Below, piece after piece: positions 1 through 9,111 of a DNA stretch of 54,190 nucleotides; position 1 is the first letter of the stretch; each line of letters opens with the position of its first letter. Position numbers and translations under genes: made by a program. Source of the DNA: Clostridiales bacterium. GTDB taxonomy: Bacteria; Bacillota; Clostridia; Oscillospirales; Oscillospiraceae. A model generated the notes under the pieces. The model was not told the DNA's origin and ran no database searches. It was given only the letters and a program-made list of their open reading frames with translations. The stretch is from positions 1 to 54,190 of the forward strand of contig JALFVN010000015.1 of NCBI GenBank assembly GCA_022787565.1, given 5' to 3'.

Positions 1-108
1 TATGCTGAGCTGGACATGCAGAAGGTGCCAGCTAGTAGAATGGAGCACGATGTTTGCGGACATTATGCCCGACCGGATGTGTTAACGCTTCAGGTAAGGG
101 ACGAATAA
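1..108 (+). CDS. C-terminal end of a carbon-nitrogen hydrolase (nitrilase superfamily), cut by window start
   Basis: The first frame is open from base 1 to a TAA at 106-108, giving 35 residues. It contains the stretch GHYARPDVL (residues 20-28), which resembles the Gly-His-Tyr-x-Arg-Pro-Asp segment near the C-terminus of nitrilase-family amidases and nitrile hydrolases. The catalytic Glu-Lys-Cys triad would lie upstream, outside the window, so activity cannot be judged. It reads toward the small genes that follow on the same strand. The family call rests on one short motif; any other protein with the same tail cannot be excluded. Confidence 0.55.
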   Translation, partial: YAELDMQKVPASRMEHDVCGHYARPDVLTLQVRDE

Positions 109-291
109 CAGAATTTAGTTTGATCGCGCAATCAAAAACAAGAGATTCATTGTATACCTAAGCGATATGTTCCCGTGTACTGTGGGGGTAGATTTGTTTC
201 CGTGTTGTATGGACATTCACTGCATCGTCTCAACCCATGTGGAGGCGGTAGTATTGATGTCAAGAATACACAATACAAAAAGGAGACTGAT

Positions 292-336
292 ATGAGATTT
301 GTATCCATAATTGGCGATTCAATCAGCACTTATTAA
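292..336 (+). pseudogene. 14-codon remnant resembling the start of an SGNH/GDSL hydrolase
   Basis: A good ribosome binding site (AAGGAG at about 280-285) precedes an ATG whose frame reads MRFVSIIGDSISTY and then stops. Gly-Asp-Ser-Ile-Ser-Thr is block I of SGNH/GDSL esterases, where the Ser is the nucleophile, and such enzymes often begin with exactly this hydrophobic strand. A working enzyme is about 200 residues, so this is either a gene start cut by deletion or a chance peptide. The following 120 bases are short frames with stops. I see no other gene between 109 and 465. Confidence 0.4.
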
Positions 337-465
337 TATAGGGTGATCTGATTGAAAAGAAATATGGAAATGTTTAAGTCACGCTGAAAGAATAAACAGA
401 GCGCTGATTCATCAGCAATACAATTTGAACAAGAGCCAGAATATACAGAAAGGGCTGATTTGATT

Positions 466-753
466 ATGTCAGAACGGAAAACGCCGGGTATCCAGTGGGA
501 AATACTTCTCGATGATAAGCCGGTAACACAATACTGTTATTTTAAAAACAACGTATCTGCCTTTTGTATTGGTACAGAAGCCATTGATGGACCGAATATT
601 TTATTGAACAGGGATTACTACATCTACTTTTCTGTATCGTATGATGAAAAAATCGATTCCTATCTTGTTATCACTGGCTTCGATGGCCCTTTCAAAAAAT
701 ATCCGCACGGCAAAAAATTTATTTATGGCATCGACAGTTTCACGCTTCTGTAG
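466..753 (+). CDS. Hypothetical protein, about 95 aa
   Basis: I do not recognise this protein. The ATG at 466 lies 11 bases after AAGGG; a TTG at 460 is an alternative start, and the frame stays open upstream to a stop at 385. The product has no signal peptide or membrane segment. It is rich in Tyr, Phe and Asp in its second half, for example a Tyr-Tyr-Ile-Tyr-Phe run near residue 48, which suggests a small beta-rich domain. It lies in AT-rich DNA next to gene remnants and 37 bases before the nitroreductase gene. It could be a degenerate or recently acquired gene. Confidence 0.5.
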   Translation: MSERKTPGIQWEILLDDKPVTQYCYFKNNVSAFCIGTEAIDGPNILLNRDYYIYFSVSYDEKIDSYLVITGFDGPFKKYPHGKKFIYGIDSFTLL

Positions 754-790
754 TAATTTCACTACAGGCACTACATAAGGAGGACAAAAA

Positions 791-1297
791 ATGGAATTAC
801 AGGAAGTTCTGCAGCGCAGAAGAAGTATTCGGAAATATACGGAGGAGCCTGTATCGAAAGAGGATATTGATCTTCTGATGCACGCCGCGATGTCGGGGCC
901 CAGCGCATGCAACAAAACGCCCTGGGAGTTTTATGTGATCACGGACGAGGCGGTACTGGAAAAGCTGCGCAATGCCTCAAGATACTCCAAAATATACGCC
1001 CCGCTGGCCATTGTGGTGTGCGGCAGTCTCTCCCGTGCCTTGCCTTCCCAGCTTGCGCCCTACTGGATACAGGACTGCAGCGCCGCAACCGAGAATATTC
1101 TTCTGGCGGCAACAGATCTGGGCCTGGGAACGGTCTGGTGCGGCATTCATCCCCAAAAAAGAGCGGAAGAGAGAGTCCGGGAGGCTCTGGGCTTGACAGA
1201 AAAGCAAATTCCGCTGAACATCATCTATGTGGGACATCCCGACCAGGTTCAGGAGCCCAGAGATCAGTATAAGGAGAGCTATATTCACTATATCTGA
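791..1297 (+). CDS. Nitroreductase family protein
   Basis: This 168-residue protein is a typical short FMN-dependent nitroreductase, which reduces nitro groups, quinones or flavins with NAD(P)H in the cytoplasm. The N-terminal Arg-Arg-Ser-Ile-Arg-Lys-Tyr (about residues 10-16) is the FMN-phosphate binding motif. The segment around residues 36-45 (Pro-Ser-Ala-Cys-Asn) and the later Gly-Leu-Gly-Thr-Val-Trp-Cys-Gly loop (about residues 111-118) match the family's second and third flavin contacts. The ATG follows AAGGAGG with normal spacing. The gene appears monocistronic; its natural substrate cannot be inferred. Confidence 0.9.
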   Translation: MELQEVLQRRRSIRKYTEEPVSKEDIDLLMHAAMSGPSACNKTPWEFYVITDEAVLEKLRNASRYSKIYAPLAIVVCGSLSRALPSQLAPYWIQDCSAATENILLAATDLGLGTVWCGIHPQKRAEERVREALGLTEKQIPLNIIYVGHPDQVQEPRDQYKESYIHYI

Positions 1298-1415
1298 TAT
1301 TATTCTCCAATAATAGTATTTTACGGCGCAGTACGGGCATCCGTTCAGGATAAGGCCCCGCCGGTTTAGATGCTGTATCTTCTTTTATGATTTTGCCCGG
1401 AAACGAGGAATAACT

Positions 1416-2561
1416 ATGGGTACAACGAAAAAACAACTGACAACATGGGAGGCAGCCTGTATCATCACGGGCTACGGGATCGGCGCAGGCGTGCTCAGCA
1501 TGCCTTATATGGCGGCGCGAAACGGCCTGATTCTCTCCACGCTGATCCTGATCCTCTCCCTGCTTGCAAGCTATGTGCTGCATTTGATGATCGCGGAAAT
1601 TGCGTTGAAGGAGGGCAACGGCGGACAGATCATCTCCTGCCTGAACCGTTTTCTCTTCCGCGGAAAGACAAAGCAGGTTCTCACGGTCATTTTCTTTGTG
1701 CTGATGGCGGTGATCCTGGTGACCAATCTTGCGGCGTATATTTCCGGCGCCGAGGAGATCATCGTGGGTCTGCTCCCCATTCCCTCCATCGCGGCAAAGC
1801 TGCTGTTTTATGCGGTCGCGGCCTCTGTGGTTCTGTTCGGTCTGAAGGCGGTGGGTGTTTCGGAGAAGATCGCCGTAACGGTGATCTTCGCTTTGATCGC
1901 CGCTCTTGCTGTTGCCTCTCTTCTGAATATCCGCAATCCCCTCAGTCTGTCTGCCGGTTCCCTGAACGACGCGCTTGCATATTACGGTCTGGCCATGTTC
2001 GCCATGTCCGCTTTCTTTTCCGTGCCCCAGGCCGTGGAGGGCCTGAGCGGCGACACGAAAAAAATCCGTAAAGCCGTCTTTCTTGGCTTGCTGAATAACT
2101 TTATTCTGATCCTGGTCATTTCCGTCTGTTCCCTGCTCTCCTCCACGGAGATCACCGAATTGGCGATGGTGGGATGGAGCGCCGGAATCGGCCTTTGGGC
2201 TCAGCTTATCGGCGGCCTCTTTACCGTTCTTGCCATGCTGACGACCTATTGGTCTTTGTCCCTCGCCCTGGGCGGCATCGTTGACGACATGCTGCACACC
2301 GGCACAAAGATCAGCTGGCTTTTGGCTACCCTGCCGTCCCTGATTCTGGTGCTGTTTGATGCAGCCGGTTTTCTGGATCTTATGCGGACTGCCGGCGGCC
2401 TTATCGCCATCATCATCGCCGTCATGGTGGTTCCCGCCTATCACAATGCAAGGCGGGATGTGCCTGAAAACAATCTGCTCAGGCGCAGCGGGCTTCCCCT
2501 TGAAATTGTGATCGTGATTGCCTATATCCTGATGGCTGTGGGAAGTGTGGTCCCGGTATGA
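1416..2561 (+). CDS. Amino acid permease (Aa_trans/HAAAP-like)
   Basis: The 381-residue protein is almost entirely hydrophobic with about 11 predicted membrane helices. It starts with Thr-Gly-Tyr-Gly-Ile-Gly-Ala-Gly-Val-Leu-Ser-Met-Pro (about residues 18-30). This is the unwound first helix typical of Aa_trans and HAAAP permeases, which import amino acids with H+ or Na+. The stop overlaps the ATG of the next gene by four bases (ATGA), so the permease and the amidohydrolase are translationally coupled. This suggests the permease brings in the N-acyl or amino compound the amidohydrolase acts on. The specific substrate is not evident. Confidence 0.8.
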   Translation: MGTTKKQLTTWEAACIITGYGIGAGVLSMPYMAARNGLILSTLILILSLLASYVLHLMIAEIALKEGNGGQIISCLNRFLFRGKTKQVLTVIFFVLMAVILVTNLAAYISGAEEIIVGLLPIPSIAAKLLFYAVAASVVLFGLKAVGVSEKIAVTVIFALIAALAVASLLNIRNPLSLSAGSLNDALAYYGLAMFAMSAFFSVPQAVEGLSGDTKKIRKAVFLGLLNNFILILVISVCSLLSSTEITELAMVGWSAGIGLWAQLIGGLFTVLAMLTTYWSLSLALGGIVDDMLHTGTKISWLLATLPSLILVLFDAAGFLDLMRTAGGLIAIIIAVMVVPAYHNARRDVPENNLLRRSGLPLEIVIVIAYILMAVGSVVPV

Positions 2562-4150
2562 AGCAGACGCTGTTTACCAACGCTCACATTCACACCGGCC
2601 GGACTGAGGCGGAGGTATTTTCGGCCATGCTGGTGGAAAAGGGCCTTATCCGGGCGCTGTACTCCGCCGAAGAAGCCGCGGACTATGCCGGGAAAGCCAA
2701 AGTTGTGGATCTTCAGGGCAGACATGTCTATCCCTGCCTGATCGATGCCCATGTGCACATGCTGCTGACCATTGCGGTAATGGCCATGGGCTTCAATCTC
2801 TGTCAGATCACTGCCGGGGGCGTGGAGCCAAACACTATGAAAGGCGTGGAGAATCGTCTGCGCAATTATGTTTCAGGGCAAAAGCCGGACGCTGTTATCG
2901 CCTGCAATAATTACATTATGACAGCCATCGACGAACATCGTATGCCCAGCAGAGAAGAGCTGGACGAATGGGGCGGCGGACGGCCTGTCGTCATATACAA
3001 CATCGACGGGCACAGCACTTCCCTCTCTACCAAAATGCTGGAGCTTGTGGGCATCTCCCCCGAAGGACACAGCGGTATATTGCAGGGGGAAGAGAACGAG
3101 CGGGCCCAGGGCCGCATTATAGACACGGTCAGTTCAATGATCACGCTGCCGGTCCTGGCAAAGGGAATTGCCGAATTTCAGAATACCTGCGCCTCTTACG
3201 GCATCGGTGTGGTGGGCGCATTGGAGGGAAACGGCGATTCGCCCAGAGATCCCACCACCCGGCTGATCGCCGGACTGGCAAGGCACTTTGATGTGGGCGT
3301 CCGGCTGTACCTGCAATATGTGGATCTGGATCGGGTCAGACCCTATCGCAAATGGATGAGCCGTCCGAGAGTCGGCGGCTGCGGCGACTGGGAAATGGAC
3401 GGCTCCGTCGGCTCCCACAGCGCGGCCTTTCCTCTCCCCTTTTCCGACAACGGAAAGACTGCCCCCTGTTATTATACCCAGGACTTTGTGGATCGGCTTG
3501 TTTCGGATGCGGACAAGGCCGGTTATCAGATGGCAAGCCACGCCATCGGAGAAGCTGCCGTTGAACGGATCCTTCTCGCCCTTGAACAGTGCCAGTCTCC
3601 TCGCATGCACCGGATCGAGCACTGCGAATTTACCAGTGACGAGAGCTTCCGTACACTGTGCAAGGGCAAGTATGCGGTGATGATGCAGCCGGGCTATTCC
3701 TGGATCGACAAACGGTATCTGCACACCTACGAACAGTATCTGCCTGCGGAAATCCTGCAGAAAATGCGTCTTAAATCCCTGGTGGATGCAGGGGTCTGTG
3801 TATGCGGATCATCCGATTCTCCCGTACAGGATATGGACCCCTATCTGCAGATGCTGGGAATGGTGCAGTTCTATCATGAAGAGGAATCCCTTTCCCCCTG
3901 CCAGGCCTTCCGATGCTATACCGCAAACGCGGCAAAGAGCATTGAGGAAGAAGCTGTCCGGGGCACGCTGGAAGTGGGGAAAGCGGCGGACTTTTTCACC
4001 GCAGACCGGGATTTTTTCACCCTTTCACCCCGGGAGATCGTGGATTTCCGGCCCATTGAGACTTGGTATGGTGGGAAAAAATACCGGCGGAAAAAGGGCA
4101 CTGTCCCGGAGCTTCTGGCCATGCTGCTGAAAAAACCGAGGAAAATATAG
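2558..4150 (+). CDS. YtcJ-type amidohydrolase
   Basis: This 530-residue protein belongs to the amidohydrolase_3 (YtcJ-like) group of metal-dependent hydrolases that cleave amide or imide bonds. Metal-ligand motifs are visible: His-x-His in DAHVHM (about residues 64-69), a central His in SHAIGEA, a further His in RIEHCEF, and an Asp in CGSSDSP near residue 424. The metal centre therefore looks intact. It shares four bases with the upstream permease gene. A second member of the same family sits at 11493-13115, also beside a transporter. The substrate is unknown. Confidence 0.85.
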   Translation: MKQTLFTNAHIHTGRTEAEVFSAMLVEKGLIRALYSAEEAADYAGKAKVVDLQGRHVYPCLIDAHVHMLLTIAVMAMGFNLCQITAGGVEPNTMKGVENRLRNYVSGQKPDAVIACNNYIMTAIDEHRMPSREELDEWGGGRPVVIYNIDGHSTSLSTKMLELVGISPEGHSGILQGEENERAQGRIIDTVSSMITLPVLAKGIAEFQNTCASYGIGVVGALEGNGDSPRDPTTRLIAGLARHFDVGVRLYLQYVDLDRVRPYRKWMSRPRVGGCGDWEMDGSVGSHSAAFPLPFSDNGKTAPCYYTQDFVDRLVSDADKAGYQMASHAIGEAAVERILLALEQCQSPRMHRIEHCEFTSDESFRTLCKGKYAVMMQPGYSWIDKRYLHTYEQYLPAEILQKMRLKSLVDAGVCVCGSSDSPVQDMDPYLQMLGMVQFYHEEESLSPCQAFRCYTANAAKSIEEEAVRGTLEVGKAADFFTADRDFFTLSPREIVDFRPIETWYGGKKYRRKKGTVPELLAMLLKKPRKI

Positions 4151-4163
4151 ATGATATAAGCCT

Positions 4164-4210
4164 AAAAAACATTCAGCCGGTTCGAAAAATGAACCGGCTG
4201 AATGTTTTTT
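4164..4210. terminator. Bidirectional terminator between the amidohydrolase gene and phoR
   Basis: A perfect 20-bp stem (4164-4183 with 4191-4210) closes a 7-base loop. The arms begin with a run of A and end with a run of T, so either strand yields a GC-rich stem followed by U. The right arm overlaps the TAA stop of the convergent phoR gene. Confidence 0.92.
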
Positions 4211-5867
4211 ATGCCTTGGGAAAACGCACCGTAATGCTGGTCCCCTTCCCTGCCGTGCTTTGCAGGTCGATCTTTGCGTTATGCACCATGGCGGAATGCT
4301 TGACGATGGACAATCCCAGACCTGTGCCGCCAACCTCCTTGGAGTGGCTCTTATCCACCCGGTAAAAGCGTTCAAAAACCCTGCTCTGGTGTTCCGGCGG
4401 GATCCCGATCCCCGTGTCAGACACGTTGAGGACGGAATACTCCCCTTCACAGCTGACGCTAAGCTTTACACTGCCGTTTTCTCTGTTGTATTTAATGGCA
4501 TTATCGCAGAGATTATAGACCATTCCGCTTACAAGCTGCCTCACGCCCCACACATAGGCCGGTCCGCCGCAAAGCTCCAGCGAAACCTTGTTCTCCTTCG
4601 CCTCGTTTCCAAGACTGTCTATCACGGAGCCGGACAGAGCATAGAGATCGATTCTCTCCCGCTGCATATCCTCCGCCCCTTCGTCCAGGCGGGAAAGATG
4701 GATAATATCCTCAACAAGATGGATCAGGCGCTGTGCTTCGGAATAGATCTGTCCCGCAAAGCGGGCTGTATCCTCCGGCCTGACCATGCCGTTTTTCATC
4801 AGCTCCGCGCAGCCGGAAATACTGTGCAACGGGGTTTTCAGCTCGTGGGATACATTGGCGGTAAACTCCCGCCGGAGCTGCTCGGCATTTTCCCGCTCGG
4901 TTATATCAAAAAGCAGCAGGGCCACGCCCCGGGTATTTCCTCCGCCAATAATGGGGCTTGCATCAAGCTGATACTCTCTCCCGGAAAGGCAAAGCTTTGT
5001 CTCCGAACGATTACCTTCTTTTGCCTGTTCAAGGAGCTTCTGCATTTCCAGGGAACGGTTCACCGTAAGAATATCCTCACCCACGCAGCTCTTGTCTGCG
5101 CCAAGGATGTTAAGCGCGGCGTTATTGATGCTGAGGATCGTGCCTCCGGCATTGAGCAGTACAAGGCCCTCGCTCATGTTGCTGGTGACTGCCAGAAACT
5201 CATCCTGTTTCTGCCTGAGTTCCAACGCCTGGCCTTTCAGCTGCCGCTGCTGGCTGTCGATCCGGCGGAGCAGCGGAGAGAGCTCGTCAAAGCCCTCGTT
5301 ATTCAGCGGTTCATCCAGATTCAGTTCATTCAGGGGCCTGACCACCGACTTTGACACACTGGAAGAGAGAACAAGGGCCAGGATCACCGCCACCAGAGAC
5401 ACCAGCAGCACCGGCTGTATCATGCCCAGCACAATAGTCAGCACGCTGTTCTGGGTTATGGAAAGGCGGATGACCGAGCCGTCGTTCAGGCGCTGGGCGG
5501 AATACAGCAGCCGCTCCATCAACGTGCTTGAATATCTGCTGCTGTGGCCATAGCCGCTGGCGATAGCTTGTTTTACCTCTTCCCGATCCAGGTGGTTTTC
5601 CATGACATCCGCATCGCTTGTGCTGTCAAAAAGGACGGTTCCGTCCGCTCCTATCCAGGTAATGCGGTAGCTTTGGGTGTCAAGGCCGTCAAAATAGTCC
5701 GTGCCGTTTTCCTCCACGCCTCTTGCGGCAAGGCCGGCCTCAATTCTCAGCTGGTCCAGCTGCACCCGGGAGAAATAATCATAGAGTATGCCCATGATCA
5801 GCGTGACAGAGGCCAGAAACACAGCAAGGGAAACCAGGCAGATGGCGCGAAATATTCTTTTTGTCAT
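4209..5867 (-). CDS. phoR: Phosphate-type sensor histidine kinase PhoR
   Basis: The 552-residue protein has an N-terminal membrane helix (about 8-30), an extracytoplasmic sensor region, a second helix (about 146-168), a PAS-like region (about 220-320), and a histidine kinase core. The phospho-acceptor His lies in VSHELKTPLHS. The ATPase N-box (NLCDNAIKYN) and glycine boxes (DTGIGIP, GGTGLGLSIVK) are intact. It is the last gene of the pst operon, 31 bases after phoU, which supports a role in phosphate sensing. The usual partner response-regulator gene phoB is absent from this operon. The start was chosen by the GGGGG site before ATG. Confidence 0.88.
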   Translation of the reverse strand: MTKRIFRAICLVSLAVFLASVTLIMGILYDYFSRVQLDQLRIEAGLAARGVEENGTDYFDGLDTQSYRITWIGADGTVLFDSTSDADVMENHLDREEVKQAIASGYGHSSRYSSTLMERLLYSAQRLNDGSVIRLSITQNSVLTIVLGMIQPVLLVSLVAVILALVLSSSVSKSVVRPLNELNLDEPLNNEGFDELSPLLRRIDSQQRQLKGQALELRQKQDEFLAVTSNMSEGLVLLNAGGTILSINNAALNILGADKSCVGEDILTVNRSLEMQKLLEQAKEGNRSETKLCLSGREYQLDASPIIGGGNTRGVALLLFDITERENAEQLRREFTANVSHELKTPLHSISGCAELMKNGMVRPEDTARFAGQIYSEAQRLIHLVEDIIHLSRLDEGAEDMQRERIDLYALSGSVIDSLGNEAKENKVSLELCGGPAYVWGVRQLVSGMVYNLCDNAIKYNRENGSVKLSVSCEGEYSVLNVSDTGIGIPPEHQSRVFERFYRVDKSHSKEVGGTGLGLSIVKHSAMVHNAKIDLQSTAGKGTSITVRFPKA

Positions 5868-5898
5868 CTCAAATCCCCCTTATCTTCCCTCGGGCGGC

Positions 5899-6549
5899 TC
5901 AGTCCGGCACGCCTTCATGCCGTCCGGTGATGGAAAACAGCACCCATTTCGCAATATTCACCGCATGGTCACCGATCCGTTCGAAATACTTTGCGATCAT
6001 CAGCAGATCCAGTGTCTGTTCCCCGTCTGTTCCGGGCTTGCTGAAAAGCTCGATCAGCGCCAGCTTGATCTTGTCGAAATAGTCGTCCACCACATCATCA
6101 TAGACCATCACGGATTTTGCCACAGCGGCGTCCTTTTTCACAAAGGCGTCGATGCTGTCTGTCACCATTTTGATCACTGAAAGGGCCATGTCGTGGATAT
6201 ATTTGGTGTCCCCGCCTGCGGAAATGTTGGCCAGGGAGATGATCTCCGCAATGTCTGAGGACTGATGGCCGATGCGCTCCATATCCGTCACCATTTTCAG
6301 TGCGGAGGAGATAACGCGCAGATCCTTTGCCACCGGCTGCTGCTGCAAAAGCAGCTTGAGGCACATGGATTCAATGTCTCTCTCCTTCCGCTCGATCTGG
6401 GCAGAGAGCTCCGGGACCTTCCTTGCCAGCTCCGTGTCTCCGTCAAGCAGCGCTTTGGCGGACATGGCAATGGCGTTTTCACAGAGGGAGCCCATACTGA
6501 TCATTTCCCTGTTCAGCTCGGTAAGCTGCTTGTCAAATCCCGATCTCAT
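5899..6549 (-). CDS. phoU: Phosphate transport system regulator PhoU
   Basis: This protein of about 216 residues consists of two repeated three-helix PhoU domains. The conserved pattern of acidic residues is visible near residues 75-95 (DLRVISSALKMVTDMERIGHQ) and again near the C-terminus (LLMIAKYFERIGDHAVNIA). PhoU couples the Pst transporter to the kinase and represses Pho signalling when phosphate is ample. The ATG overlaps the pstB stop by one base (TGATG) and follows GGAGG at good spacing, so I prefer it to the TTG one codon upstream. Confidence 0.93.
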   Translation of the reverse strand: MRSGFDKQLTELNREMISMGSLCENAIAMSAKALLDGDTELARKVPELSAQIERKERDIESMCLKLLLQQQPVAKDLRVISSALKMVTDMERIGHQSSDIAEIISLANISAGGDTKYIHDMALSVIKMVTDSIDAFVKKDAAVAKSVMVYDDVVDDYFDKIKLALIELFSKPGTDGEQTLDLLMIAKYFERIGDHAVNIAKWVLFSITGRHEGVPD

Positions 6550-7304
6550 CAACCAAACCTCCCTGTTATATAGTCTTCCGTCTTCTTATTCTGCGGCATG
6601 GAGAACAGCTTCTCCGTGTCATCGTACTCAATAAGTTCACCCAAAAGGAAGAAGGCGGTTTTATCCGAAATACGCACAGCCTGCTGCATGTTATGGGTAA
6701 CGATGACGATAGTATACTGCTTTTTCAGTTCCTCCGCAAGCTCTTCTATCCTTGCGGTGGAAATAGGGTCAAGAGCGGATGTGGGCTCATCCATGAGCAA
6801 TACCTTTGGCCCCACAGCCAGCGCCCGGGCGATGCACAGTCTCTGCTGTTGGCCGCCGGAAAGCCCAAGCGCGGATTTTTTCAGCCTGTCCTTCAGCTCA
6901 TCCCAGATCGCCGCACCCCGCAGCGACTGCTCCACAATCTCGTCCAGTTTGGCCTTGGATCTGACGCCGTGGGTACGCGGTCCGTAGGCAACATTGTCAT
7001 AAACGCTCATGGGAAAAGGATTTGGTTTTTGAAAAACCATACCGATATCGCGCCGCAAAAGGTTTACGTCCACAGACGGCGCGAAAATGTCCTGCCCCTG
7101 GTATTTTACCGTCCCGGTAATCTTTACGCCCTGAACAAGGTCGTTCATCCGGTTCAGGGTTTTCAGAAAAGTGGATTTGCCGCAGCCGGAGGGTCCGATC
7201 AGGGCAGTAATGCTGTTTTCCGGGATCTCCATGCTGATGCCTTTCAGCGCCTGGGTTTCACTGTACCACAGGCAAAGGTTTTCTGTTGTAATGATATTGC
7301 TCAT
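6549..7304 (-). CDS. pstB: Phosphate ABC transporter ATP-binding protein PstB
   Basis: The protein is 251 residues, the normal PstB length. It carries the Walker A motif GPSGCGKST (about residues 37-45), the ABC signature LSGGQQQR, and Walker B followed by Asp-Glu ([11 protein letters not shown]). It powers high-affinity phosphate uptake by the PstCA channel. Its start overlaps the pstA stop by four bases. The H-loop histidine (VTHNMQQA) is present. Confidence 0.96.
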   Translation of the reverse strand: MSNIITTENLCLWYSETQALKGISMEIPENSITALIGPSGCGKSTFLKTLNRMNDLVQGVKITGTVKYQGQDIFAPSVDVNLLRRDIGMVFQKPNPFPMSVYDNVAYGPRTHGVRSKAKLDEIVEQSLRGAAIWDELKDRLKKSALGLSGGQQQRLCIARALAVGPKVLLMDEPTSALDPISTARIEELAEELKKQYTIVIVTHNMQQAVRISDKTAFFLLGELIEYDDTEKLFSMPQNKKTEDYITGRFG

Positions 7305-8164
7305 GAGTCTCTCCGTTTTTTGAAAAATTTACCCGTAAACTGGGCTGCCAGATTGATAAGAAGCGTCAGGACCATCAGGATCGCCGCAATGGCAAAAGCC
7401 ACTTCAAACTCGCCCTGCTCTTTTGCATACACATACAGTGCAACCGTCAGCGTGGCGCCGGCGCTGGTAAGCCCGTCAAAAAAGCCGTTCAATGCATGGG
7501 CAAAACCGGCGGTAAACAGCAGCGCCGCGGACTCGCCCAGGATCCTGCCCATAGACAGGATGCAGCCGGTCACGATACCGTCCACGCAGCTCGGCAGTAC
7601 CACAGTATAGATAACGCGCCACTTTCCTGCGCCCAGACCGAAGGCGCCCTCACGGTAGCTCTGGGGCACGGCTTTCAGACTCTCCTGGGTAGTGCGCATG
7701 ACCGTGGGCAGATTCATGATCACAAGGGTCAGCGCGCCGGCAAGCAGTGAAGTCTGGAATCCAAGGAATTGGCAAAAGAAGAGCATACCCACAAGGCCGT
7801 AAATAACCGAAGGAATGCCGGAAAGGGTCTCTGCTGCATACTCGATCACGCCAACCAGCTTTTTGTTTTCCGCATATTCCGTCAGGTAGATCGCCGCGCC
7901 AACCCCCAAGGGAAGCACCACCACAAGGCAGGCAATAATGATATAGATCGTATTCAATATATCCGGCAGGATACCAATGCTGTTGGCAAGATAACTGGGC
8001 TTGGTGCTGAGGAGCTTCCAGGTGATGTTGGGAATTCCTTTTATCAACACATAGCCGATGATCGCAATTACCAGCGCGCAGGTAACAAAGACGGAAAAAA
8101 ACATCAGTCCCTGCATGATTCCGCCGTAGATTTTCCGTCTGAGCGGATAGTTTTCTTTTGACAC
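7301..8164 (-). CDS. pstA: Phosphate ABC transporter permease PstA
   Basis: This 287-residue membrane protein has about six helices. The EAA loop contacting PstB is seen in [21 protein letters not shown] (about residues 163-183). It forms the phosphate channel together with PstC. The start is GTG, two bases after the pstC stop, with GGAGG upstream. The order pstC-pstA-pstB is the standard one. Confidence 0.95.
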   Translation of the reverse strand: MSKENYPLRRKIYGGIMQGLMFFSVFVTCALVIAIIGYVLIKGIPNITWKLLSTKPSYLANSIGILPDILNTIYIIIACLVVVLPLGVGAAIYLTEYAENKKLVGVIEYAAETLSGIPSVIYGLVGMLFFCQFLGFQTSLLAGALTLVIMNLPTVMRTTQESLKAVPQSYREGAFGLGAGKWRVIYTVVLPSCVDGIVTGCILSMGRILGESAALLFTAGFAHALNGFFDGLTSAGATLTVALYVYAKEQGEFEVAFAIAAILMVLTLLINLAAQFTGKFFKKRRDS

Positions 8165-8166
8165 GC

Positions 8167-9048
8167 TCAGCCCTCCTTCTTATGCTTCAGAATCAGGTTC
8201 AGCCCTGCGTTGATCAGCATAATAAACAGAAACAGAACCAGTGCGATGGAGAACAAAGCCTGCCGGTGAAGTCCCGAAGAGTATGCCATCTCACTGGCGA
8301 CGGCAGTCGTAAGAAAACGCACGCTTTGAAACAGAGAAGGCATATTGGTGGCGTTGCCGGAGACCATCATCACCGCCATTGCCTCGCCCAGCGCGCGGCC
8401 CACACCCAAAACAACAGCGGTGGCAATGCCGCTTTTCGCAGCGGGGACTGAGACGCGCATGTACGTCTCGATCTGCGTGGCGCCCAGGGCGAGAGAGCCT
8501 TCCTCGTACTCTCTGGGCACTGCCTCAAGAGAAGTCATGGATACATTGATTATGGAAGGAAGCACCATAACAGACAGGACGATGATGGCCGCAAGCAGAC
8601 TTGACCCATCCGGCACATGGAATAATTTCCTTATTGCCGGAACAAGGATCAGCATACCCACAAGGCCATAGACCACGGATGGGATGCCGGCCAGCAGACT
8701 GACGGCACTGCTTACCACGCTCTTTACCTTCCGCGGCGCCAGCTTTGCAAGGTAGACAGCGGTAAAAAAGCCGATGGGAACGCCGATCAGCAGCGCCCCT
8801 GCCGTACCGTAAACGCTGGAAAGAACAAAGGGCAGAATACCGTAAGCCGGTTCCGCGTAGGTCGGCGCCCACTTTGCGCCGAAAAGGAAATTCACTATTC
8901 CGATTTTGTTAATGGCGGGAATTCCCGCGACAAGGAGATATATGCTGATCAGGAGAACACAAAGCACAGTAATCATTCCCAAAAGGAAAAAGATGCCGTG
9001 TACGATGTCCTCAATGATTTTCTTTCGGTTTTTTGTTTTATTCATCAT
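8167..9048 (-). CDS. pstC: Phosphate ABC transporter permease PstC
   Basis: This 293-residue integral membrane protein carries an EAA loop (SLEAVPREYEEGSLALGATQ) and about six helices, and it pairs with PstA. Two consecutive ATG codons (9048 and 9045) start the frame, and no clear Shine-Dalgarno sequence precedes them; the upstream bases are A/T-rich. A stem-loop lies just upstream, after pstS. Expression may therefore be set below that of the binding protein, which is usual for such operons. Confidence 0.95.
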   Translation of the reverse strand: MMNKTKNRKKIIEDIVHGIFFLLGMITVLCVLLISIYLLVAGIPAINKIGIVNFLFGAKWAPTYAEPAYGILPFVLSSVYGTAGALLIGVPIGFFTAVYLAKLAPRKVKSVVSSAVSLLAGIPSVVYGLVGMLILVPAIRKLFHVPDGSSLLAAIIVLSVMVLPSIINVSMTSLEAVPREYEEGSLALGATQIETYMRVSVPAAKSGIATAVVLGVGRALGEAMAVMMVSGNATNMPSLFQSVRFLTTAVASEMAYSSGLHRQALFSIALVLFLFIMLINAGLNLILKHKKEG

Positions 9049-9068
9049 TATTTTAAAAATGTAAAACG

Positions 9069-9093
9069 CGGCACTTTCAGGTTGAAAGTGCCG
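9069..9093 (-). terminator. Intercistronic hairpin between pstS and pstC
   Basis: An 11-bp perfect stem (9069-9079 with 9083-9093) has a 3-base loop and is followed on the minus strand by CGTTTTACATTTTT. It resembles a leaky terminator or a 3' stabiliser. It would let the abundant periplasmic-type binding protein mRNA outnumber the permease mRNA. Confidence 0.65.
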
Positions 9094-9111
9094 GTTTGAT
9101 TATTCTTTCTG

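Noticed and set aside
147-329. Short minus-strand frame over the GDSIST remnant.
   Set aside because: It has no ribosome binding site or recognisable motif.
1221-2444. Long minus-strand frame opposite the permease gene.
   Set aside because: Its product is rich in His, Gln, Gly and Arg, as expected for the antisense of a membrane protein; the plus-strand permease has a ribosome binding site and family motifs.
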